From Sphacelaria rigidula (taxonomy: Eukaryota > Phaeophyceae > Sphacelariales): a stretch of DNA of 22,413 nucleotides. The notes under the pieces were generated by a model. It was not told the DNA's origin. It worked only from the letters and a program-made list of their open reading frames with translations, and ran no database searches. Positions 1 through 8,500 of the stretch are shown in pieces. The DNA lies in the NCBI GenBank assembly GCA_964200075.2, contig CAXNAA020000336.1, positions 1 to 22,413 on the forward strand, given 5' to 3'. The position numbers and the translations under genes were made by a program. The first letter of the stretch is position 1, and the number at the start of each line of letters is the position of its first letter.

Positions 1-135
1 CCTCGGCTGATGCGCCCACATATCCCGAAAGGGGTAGACTGGCGCGCAGAATAAATGGGACGACAACACACAACACAATCATTTATAGACGTGTTCACCA
101 TTATTATTACCTGTCATTGTGTTCGACAATATATA

Positions 136-138
136 AAC

Positions 139-168
<30 letters not shown>
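136..168. repeat. AT-rich dinucleotide microsatellite
   Basis: Nearly pure alternating TA with two interruptions. It lies upstream of the tentative gene end and has no visible partner element. Confidence 0.85.
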
Positions 169-169
<1 letters not shown>

Positions 170-301
170 GATAGGTTTCCGACCGCATCTTTAATTGAAG
201 CAATGGACTATTATTATGCCCATTGTCCAGAGTGTGGTCGTTCTACGCAAAACTTGCCCACGAGGAAGTAAGCACTATACATATAATACTATACACTGCA
301 G

Positions 302-613
302 CCGCAGAAGGCAGCGACTGCAAGCTGCGGGTCTGGATATTCTCGAAGTAAATGTAGCGATGAAAAAGTCGAGTTTGAAGACACGCCGAGGCTCAGCCCA
401 ACCGCAGATGCCACACCACATTTGAAGATCTTCCTGCCCACCAAGGAGCAAGGTATGCCTCTTATACATTCAGCGTGTAGCTGTTACCCCCCCCCCGCGC
501 GCGCCGCCCCCCTTTATTATGTGCGTCAAATGGTCTCTTACTGGTATTGTGAGTGTGATTGACCTAAAGCGGCGCAATCAGCCGTCGAAGATGATGCTGG
601 TCGCCTGCGGTAG
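302..613 (+). CDS. Possible 3' end of a plus-strand gene (two exons, partial)
   Basis: Two segments join in frame: 302-452 and 570-613. The first follows a CAG acceptor (300-301) and ends at an AAG|GTATGC donor. It reads with charged, Pro-rich, coding-like composition (segments CSDEKVEFEDTPRLSP and PHLKIFLPTKEQ). The second starts after TAAAG, restores the same frame (phase 1) and reads AAQSAVEDDAGRLR then TAG at 611-613. The 5' part would lie left of the window or in one further upstream exon; a good donor (GAGGAA|GTAAGC) sits at 267/268, but pairing it with the acceptor at 301 would make an intron of only 34 bp. I do not recognise the protein. The call rests on splice signals and frame continuity alone, over a short length, so it is tentative. 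Confidence 0.33.
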
Positions 614-1673
614 GAGTAGCTCTTCAGGCAGCATGTTTTTTGCACTACTGTATGAGTACCGCCGGCATACTATCGTCGTGCCCAAGGCACACTGACATTA
701 TTGGGTGGTCTCGGAGGTCTTTTTCGAAAGGGCCTGTGTATTTTATGCTTGCTGACATGAGTAAAAATCAAGATGTTCGTCAGAGTGGCGATGTCGCTGG
801 GACGTTGTGTGCTATTCGTTCGAGAGCAAAGTTGAGATTTGAAGTTTCCAGGGAAGAGATAGTCTTGTACCCGACAATCGAGGACACAACCCGACCGGGT
901 GAAACGCCGATTAACAATTAACCCTTCAGCCGCGAGGATAAGTGATCCGCTGATTCGGCAGCATTCTCCTCATGTCTCACGTGTAAATGATGCCGATTCG
1001 ACGGATCGCCTGCCCTCTCTGCCAGGATTCTCACTAATAAGGGGTGAGGATTCCCACCAACTAGGGGTAAGGACCTGGTCTGCACGCAGGGTCGACTTGT
1101 GCAACTCGGCATCATTTTCAGTCGTCGTTTCTTGTAAAGCGGCAGCTCTGGGCAGTTGAGTTCAAACTGGCCGCTGGCGCGGCCGCATCGATGTTTCTCC
1201 AGTTAATCGGCGAAGCCAGCCGGTTAACCTGAAAAACATACGCGGCGAGCGACGCGCCCCGACGGCCTCCGCCGGCTGGTGAGGGGGCCTCGCGGGAGCG
1301 CCGCCGAAGGTCAGAGAAATTGCGGCATTTGACTTGTTTTCCCTTGAAAAAAAGTGTGAAGGGTTGTAAAAAATGTGACCCCTCACATTGAGGAGCCGAA
1401 AGATCCCTTCAAACAATGAGCGCTTCGAAAATCACTCATCTGTAGTATGCAGCAGCAGAGGCTCTCGGTGCGAAACGGAGGATGGGAACAAGGAAGCCAA
1501 GGCTAGCAGCACATGGGAATAAGAGCGCAAAACGTTTTTGCGTCGGGCCGACAAAGACGCATGTAGTTGAACAACAAACCAAGGTGTATCTCGTATTTTG
1601 TGGTCACGGGTTACCGTTTGTTACTAATTCGTTTTCGGATGTCGTGCGATAAAACGACAAACCTGGCATGCAA
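614..1673. other. Region without a supportable gene
   Basis: Open frames here are short, lack splice logic and show no recognisable domain. The only structure I see is the foldback element at 918-1007 and a GC-rich stretch at about 1160-1320. Some of this may be the 3' UTR of the tentative gene ending at 613. Confidence 0.5.
918..1007. mobile_element. TTAA-type foldback MITE, probably truncated
   Basis: It begins TTAACCCTTCAGCCGCGAGG, which matches the terminus of the element at 9344-9447 (TTAACCCTTGGACCGCGAG). Both also share the later block TGATGCCGATTC. Internally GATCCG..GATTCGGCA (from 941) folds back on TGATGCCGATTCGACGGATC (to about 1007). The right terminus expected from the sister copy is missing, so this copy looks truncated or decayed. 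The TTAA end followed by CCCTT is reminiscent of piggyBac-type termini; that family label is inference. Confidence 0.45.
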
Positions 1674-2134
1674 AGGGCGCCCGCACTGAAGAACATGGCA
1701 CTTAAGAATTTGAGGCTCAAATACTTCAAATATTAAGAACTTGCCCAGAAGAACACGTGCTCAAGTTGGACCTGGGGTTAAGAACAAGAACCCGCACATG
1801 AGGTGTACCGCTGCAGCTACATATAACAACAAGAGCACCGCGGCGACTCTAGAACCGGTTCTGACCAAAATAATCCCGCCTCCAGAACCCTGGCTCACCA
1901 CAGTACTGTACTGTGCTCGTACAGCAGTACTGTACTGTCGTGGGTACCCTCTACCTACACATTCGTATTTGTTTCCGTTTCCAACTTGTGCATAATGACT
2001 GTTGCACACCGTTTTTGGACAGGGATGGGGCGACGAAATAAGAACATGGCAAAAAAGAACTTGTGCTCGGGTTGGGGAAGCCAACAAGAACTGAGCCTCG
2101 CTCAAAATAAGATGTTCTTGAGTGCGGGCGCCCT
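1674..2134. mobile_element. 461-bp non-autonomous element with 23-bp terminal inverted repeats
   Basis: The left end AGGGCGCCCGCACTGAAGAA (continuing CAT) and the reverse complement of the right end, AGGGCGCCCGCACTCAAGAA (continuing CAT), differ at one of 23 positions. Weaker inverted similarity continues inward, with AAGAAC/GTTCTT motifs repeated throughout both arms. The interior holds a GTACTGTACTG palindrome cluster at about 1900-1940. No transposase coding is visible and I see no clear target-site duplication. It is best described as a DNA-transposon-derived MITE of unknown superfamily. Confidence 0.6.
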
Positions 2135-4009
2135 CTGTATATCCCCCATATCCCTTCGAGTTGTAGTGAGCATGTGCCGCGTAATGTTCAAAATGATCTT
2201 CACCACGCAACTGGCAATTGGGAATTGGGTTTTGGCATCTATATTTATATAGAAAATAGTCCCGGAGGAACCCTGAGGCCACTTTTGACCCTGCAGCCTA
2301 CTGCGCGCAGAGTCGGTATGCGTGGCATGTGTCTTCGCTGGATACGACGGCAAGGAGCAGTAAGCGTACCATCGCTCTCCACTGAACACAGCCTACTGCA
2401 TGCTGCTGATGCCTCTGCTTCGTGTTCCGCAACAACACTGCCGACATGGTTCGAAGCTATGCTAGCAACACATGAGGGATCAGGCAGGCGGCATAGCTCA
2501 CGAACAGAGTAAAAAGCACGTTGTTTGTGCCCGTGTCATCTATGGTTGAATTGCCATGACCAGAATGATAATTACGGCTAGACAGCGAAGTAGTCCACCT
2601 GTAGTCCACCTGTAGAGGAACAAAGTGACCATTTCGACAGCCGTGGTGGGACAGAACAGTCATTCCGCGCCTCTCGGGCCTCGTTCCTTGTTGATAAAAG
2701 ATTCTTCCGCCGGAAACTTCCAAACACACACGGTTGATTTGGTGGGCAGTGGTCTGCGGACAGACATACACACCCCGTCAAGAGACCACACCCCCCCGCG
2801 CTCTCGCCCTGGAAACCCTGGGATATCTCAGACTGGAAAACCATCGATTGCACCATGTCCTATAACTCACCCGACCAGAATGTGCAGCGATGAGGTATGT
2901 TGGATAACTCACCAGATCGGGGTAGGCACCGCCGAGTTATGTTTCTATAGCTTACAGGTGAATCATGGGGAAAATAGTTTACTCGAGTTAACCTGAGTTA
3001 CGTTGTGCGACGCGTGGGAGTCTTTGATTAGGGCGCGTCTTCGCACTTTTTTTTCGATCGGAAAAGTGCAGTCGATTTTTTTCCCGTCGATCTCATAGGT
3101 CCACCGCATTTATGTTCCTTGAAGGCGTCAGCCCAAAATCATCATTAGCGGCTCGCGGAAAAGAATGCGACGAGGTGAAAAACAATCGTTGTCGATCGAA
3201 AACATGCGGTCGAAAGGCACGGAGCGGCACTTGACTCCTATCTTACAGACCACCACGCCAAATAACACCTGTTCACAGGACCATGCAAAGTCCATCCAAC
3301 TAACTCATTCTCAGCTACCACCGCAACCCTGCAGCGTAGAGCCCGAGTTGAGTACAGGGATAGATACACTGCAGTAGTCGGGTGTGCTTTGTCTATTTTT
3401 TGTTGGCAAAAACTTGCACATCTTCTCTCATGGTAGGCATCAGCGACGGAACTGCGTGGTGCGGTGGGCAACCGAGTTGCGTGCACGCCCATGGACAATG
3501 CAGGCAGTACGAAGCTGCACGTTTTCACATCGCGTCGTAAGCAGAGAGAACTGATAGTCCTGGGCTGTCTGCACTGCACGTTACCCGCTCCTCCTTTGTA
3601 TCCTCCTGCACGAAACACACACACGCACTCAAGACACCCTGATTGCAAGCAGTGCAAACAGTACAGACTGCCTGTACTGTACTACTGTACACGAGTGACC
3701 GTGTGCCGTTTCACAAATTTCGCAGTATTTTTTTGATCGACAGCTTGAAAATCCGTCTGGACACAACTGCATCAACACGAGAAATGTTCGCTTGGATCGA
3801 TTCCACCGCCCCATTTTTTCTATCGCGAAGAAAAGTGCTGAGACAGGCCCTTATGGTACACTCGTGTTGCCCCGCAAATCAAATACACGGTCATCAATAG
3901 TCAATCCTGTCCATTGCTTGTGAAGTGAAGACGGAGTGTTCAAGTATTCCAACGGTGGTCAGGACAAGGGTAGATTCCGACTCCGAGTGTTTCGGGGCGT
4001 CCGTGATCG
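2135..4009. other. Region without a supportable gene
   Basis: No ORF here shows a recognisable domain or consistent splice phase. Small features only: a 12-bp direct repeat TAGTCCACCTG at about 2590-2613; a short hairpin GCACTTTT..AAAAGTGC at about 3043-3070; a CAGTAC/GTACTG-rich patch at about 3650-3695 resembling the interior palindrome of the element at 1674-2134. Confidence 0.5.
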
Positions 4010-4254
4010 AGGTACTCTAGAGTACTCAATGCTTCGGCAGTCGATGGTCGAGTTTCTCCGCATTATTCCGCACTCCCGGCAGGCGCGCTCCGGTACGCGG
4101 GACTGCTGGGCAGAGTACTTCACTGGCTACACCCTAGTACCAGACCGAGTATTGCTGCGGTTGGTACTCCAGGTACTCTGGGGTACTGAGCTCCTTCGGC
4201 AGTATATATAGTAGTCCAGGTGCCCTGAAATACTCGCTAGCGTACCTTTGGCAG
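4010..4254 (+). repeat. Three diverged copies of a GTACTC..TTCGGCAG motif
   Basis: Segments at 4010-4041, 4169-4202 and 4223-4254 share a palindromic GGTACTC-x-GAGTACT-like core followed by TTCGGCAG or TTTGGCAG. Extra GAGTACT/GTACTC words lie between them. A TATATATAG string at about 4203-4211 sits between copies two and three. A role in the promoter of the downstream gene is possible but there is no direct evidence. Confidence 0.45.
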
Positions 4255-4530
4255 CTGACGCTCAAAGGATCCACTCGAGAACTTTCAATATTTGTGAAGA
4301 GTCCGTGCTCCCAACCACTCCAAAAGTATTCTGGGACGATAGTGCGTGGAGCACCATCCCCCTCCCCCCCCCCGCCCAATCATCGTTGAAATATTGGCAC
4401 GTTGTATTTGCTTCCCTTCTGAGGGAAACACCTATTCGGAAATGCCACCGAACAGCATTATTTTCCCGCAACGTTTCCAGTCTTCCATGCCTTGACTGAA
4501 ACCTGAACAGTCGTCATGTTGTCGTGAATG

Positions 4531-4671
4531 CACACCCTGGATAAGGACAGTAGATTACATTGCCAAGGTGTACTGCGTATAGTATCGAGTATCACGTCTA
4601 TTGTCATGGACAATATATTCCGTAGTGCACGCAGTACATTTTTTGACAATGTAATGTATTGTCCGATGTGG
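4531..4671. mobile_element. Hairpin MITE, copy 1 (141 bp)
   Basis: Almost the whole element folds on itself. The left arm CACACCCTGG..GGACAGTAGATTACATTGCC..TGTACTGCGTA pairs with the right arm, whose reverse complement begins GGACAATACATTACATTGTC and continues to TGTACTGCGTGCACTA. A second copy at 10338-10479 has the same length and the same block order, so this is a dispersed family and not a chance palindrome. No ORF. Confidence 0.72.
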
Positions 4672-5093
4672 GCATGTAAAAAAAATAAGCTCGCGGCATT
4701 GCACATAGTATGTGAACTCACAATTGCTTATGCGGCTTCGTATGGTAGACATGTCGGATTCATGCAGATGCTTACAGCGGAATCTTCGTTCTTGTACCCG
4801 TAGCGTCGGCGGAGTAACCGAGTAACACCGCTGTGGCTGGCGGATACTGAGATCGCTCCCCACCTCCTCACGACCGCTCCACATATCCACACAAAGTCTT
4901 CATGGCTGACTACACCAGTGTCGGATGCATTCGTACAGTGACCAACCACCATTGTTTGCCCATCCATCCTTACGCCTCCCCACCCACCCAGGAGGACAAG
5001 AGGGAAAGAGGGACTGCGTGCACCAAGCAGCAAGGTCAAAAAAACTCAACAGCAACCACAGACAGAGGGAGCCCGCGACAGAATTACCACAGA

Positions 5094-5564
5094 ATGCCGC
5101 GGATCAACTCGGAAACCACCAAGCGACCTGAGGATCCAAAAAAAAGCAGCAACAACAGCAATCGCAGCAACCGGCGCAGCAGCAGTAGCAGCAAGAACAA
5201 CATCGTCAAGTCGCTGGCTGCCAGCGACTCCAAAGGCGACACCGCCTCCCCCCAACCGCCATCTTCCAGCGGAGAATCCAGCCCACCAGAGTATTCCGTG
5301 CCGGCCTCCGGTCCTAATAGGAAAATACAAGAAATCGAAGGCCGAACCGCGGAACTTTCCTCAGAGAATAAAACGGTGCCGGCAGTAGTGGGCTCCTCGC
5401 GGGAACCAGCACAAAACGCCTCGGTGGTAGCAAGTCCAGTGGGTAGTGCCATGCCCGAGGAGCAACAGCACGGCGATGGCGACATGGTCGAATCTTTTCT
5501 CCGCACGCTGAAGGGCACTCGCCCCGAGCTCTTACGGACCAGCACCTTCTATGAGGGTGCCAAG
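5094..5564 (+). CDS. Exon 1: disordered N-terminal region
   Basis: Begins MPRINSETTKRPED and is rich in AGC/AAC serine and asparagine codons; it ends in SFLRTLKGTRPELLR then STFYEGAK at an AAG|GTTTGT donor. I prefer the ATG at 5094 because the in-frame stretch from 4902 is His/Thr/Gln-rich, reads like 5' UTR and changes composition exactly at 5094. If the 4902 start is used the exon is 663 nt. The last 30 residues change character toward helix-forming, consistent with the start of the folded part. Confidence 0.6.
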
Positions 5565-8500
5565 GTTTGTATATGCAGATATACAGTAGTGAGCGTACAT
5601 ACATGTTTTGTCGGGGGGGGAAGGGTCCTCGAAAATATCACCTTTACTCCTCATATCAAGCATGAACGTTCATTCCGTGATCGTAATCTCCAGGTACTGT
5701 AGGTAAATCGCAGAGTGCCCTGCTTCAGCGGCCTTGTTTGTCTCAGTTCGTTTCATGTCTTATTTTGTCTTGTGTGTCGTCTTTCACGTTGTGCTTACCG
5801 GAAGCCATGCCTCGGCGATTTTTCTCCTTTTTAATATGATGGAGCTCGAGACCGGTAGTGTATTAATAGTCGATGTTAGCCTCGCGGGTTTCTTGTTTTT
5901 TTCATCTTTTGCTCTCGTCGTATCCATTTCTGTTTTTCTCTTTCTTGTTTTGTTTGTCTTCGTTGTGTTGGTGTTTTCCTCTTCCTCCTTCTCGAGTTTT
6001 CCTCCGTGACCGTTTCCGTTTATTTGTATACCTTGGGTATGCCCATCTTGTGACCACCGCTAGATTCGTAGCGAAGCAATCAATGTTGATGTACGACGAT
6101 TCAAATCAACCAACCGACCAATCAATCGACCGTAGAATAGTAATAAGATGCATTTCCGTCGACCGAGATTTGCGTAGGGATTGGTTTTTTGTTCTTGCTG
6201 CTGTGGTCGTTGTTGTTGTTGTTGTTGTTGTTGGTTTGTTTTCGAAACCTACTCAGTCTTTCACAAACTGAGAGCAGGCGGGATGTGTTGTGGAAGTGTC
6301 TCCAGCAGGGCAAGACGACGTCATAAAGTCATTCTTTCGATTTGATGTGAGGGGGGGAAGGGGGCATGGTATTGTACATGCTGCCGCCAAGTGGTGGCAT
6401 GCCCGAAAAATGTTTGTTTGTTTGTCTGTTGGCATGTTTTCACTTGTGGTTTATCCTCACACGCTTTTCCCCTTCTCGCATTATTCCACCCACCTGTCTC
6501 AGCACGTCTACACCTCTTTGGCGGGGCTGCCCGTTTTGCGGAGCATTGCTCCCAGAGTGGAGGCCGTTGCGGGGTCGCTCGTGGACATGACTTTCCTGAA
6601 GCCGACACCCGAGGAGGTGAGGTAATTTCTTAGAAAAGAGGGCGGTGGAGGGAGGCAGGGGCTTACTGAGTTGTTGCTTACCGTGGTCGTTTGACCATCG
6701 ACCACGCATCTTTTTCGAGACGGAGCACCGTTCCTACTCTTAACAGAGACACCTCCAACATTTCGGCGCTCAATACGTTTCTTCCGTACCTTATACAAAA
6801 TCCATGTTTTCCCTACCGTGCTCAGTAGCGTTATCCCTCCAAAGTTCAGCCTTGGGTCCTTTTTTGAGAAGGCTGACGACTACTCCTTCTCTTCACCTCT
6901 TGGGTGTGTACTCGATTTCCCAGATCCAGTCATTCAGCGTAGTGGAGACCGTTGCGGAGTCGCTCGTGGACATGACTCCCCTGAAGCCGACACCCGAGGA
7001 GGTGAGGTAATTTCTTAGAAAAGAGGGCGGTGGAGGGGGGCAGGGGCTTACTGAGTTGTTGCTTACCGTGGTCGTTTGACCATCGACCACGCATCTTTTT
7101 CGAGACGGAGCACCGTTCCTACTCTTAACAGAGACACCTCCAACATTTCGGCGCTCAATACGGTTCTTCCGTACCTTACACAAAATCCATGTTTTCCCTA
7201 CCGTGCTCAGTAGCGTTATCCCTCCAAAGTTCAGCCTTGGGTCCTTTTTTGAGAAGGCTGATGACTACTCCTTCTCTTCACCTCTTGGGTGTGTACTCGA
7301 TTTCCCAGATCCAGTCATTCAGCATAACCATCATGGTAACCATTCCCTTTCTCCCGTATTTTGGAAGTGAATTCACTATTTCGCGTGCACCTGCTGCGTT
7401 TCTGTTCTTGAGCTTAGCAACGCACTTCTTTACGGCATCTGTGATAAATTCTCTCTGCAATTCTTTCGAGCCACTATCCTCCCGTTTTGACGTCTCTACA
7501 TTTGCCTCTGCCCACGTGCTGATTTTATTTTTCGAATTCCGAGTCGAACTTCGTGGTAGTTTCTGGTGTCCCTCGTTTACGGTAGTGCCCGACTAGCACT
7601 TCCCTGTTGCCCTTCGAACTACTGACCGTTTAACCGTTCTGTGCCCGGAGTGCGGCTATCCCGTCGACGATCTTTCCTGCATGGTTTCCCGTTATCCCTT
7701 ATATTCCTGGCCACGATTGTTCCATTCCGCCATCGAAATCCGTTGTTTTGTTCACCGCATCTTCCCATACGTCCTTCTTTTTCTTCTGTACCACCTTCTT
7801 TACTCCCTTCCGAGCTCTAGTATACTTCTCCCATCCTGCCGTAGTTCTACTCGACATCGGTCTTGCGTGGGTCTCTCTTATCACTCTTATAGCCTCGTTC
7901 ACTTCATCATCCCACCATTTTACTGCTCTATTGCATACGATCAGTTTCTTCCCAATGCCTTCACTCGCTGTGTTGTCGACCAACTGCTGCCCTCCTTCTA
8001 CAATCTCCGCTTCTGCTCGATCCCTTTCCATTTCGCTGTCAACTGTGTCTACGCGTTCCAACAGCTCGGAAAATTTGAGGGCATTTTCGGACATATTTTC
8101 TTGGAACTCTCGCCGTTTTTCTTCCATATCGAGTTTATCGATCCTCCATATGTATAACTCCCTACCCCGCCTATTTCTTTTAGCCCTCGTCTGGCAGCTT
8201 TCTGTTTATATTAGGCAATGCTCTATACTTCCCGTGTCCTCCGCGCATACATGCACTTCCGTCTCTTTATTACTTGCATGCTCTACCACTATATAATCAA
8301 GAACGGAGCGTGCTCTCTCGTCTTTGCGTTTTCTGGTCCACGTCCATTGCGCCTCTGGCTTTTGTGCTCTATCGATCAGCGTCTTCATCTCGTGATGCTC
8401 AAGGAACTTGAGCATGTCTACCCCATTCTCGTTCTTCTTATCGTCCCCGTATCGCTCAATGATATATCATCCGGTTGACCTGCTCTTCCTACCCTTGCAT

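Noticed and set aside
203-267. A small zinc-ribbon-like start (MDYYYAHCPECGRSTQ)
   Set aside because: It has an attractive CxxC and a strong donor, but its phase does not match the next exon and the intron would be 34 bp; too short to support.
899-1420. ORFs of 65-93 codons on both strands
   Set aside because: They overlap a foldback element and GC-rich sequence, show no domain and no splice logic.
3043-3070. Hairpin plus T-run resembling a bacterial terminator
   Set aside because: The window is eukaryotic and the stem is only about eight bases of low complexity.
4902-5093. N-terminal extension of the main protein from the ATG at 4902
   Set aside because: In frame and possible, but the composition is unlike the rest and more like 5' UTR; kept only as an alternative start.
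5046-5545. Long minus-strand frames opposite exon 1
   Set aside because: They read as poly-Leu/Ala/Arg produced by AGC/AAC serine-asparagine codons on the plus strand; the plus-strand exon has a donor and frame continuity with later exons.
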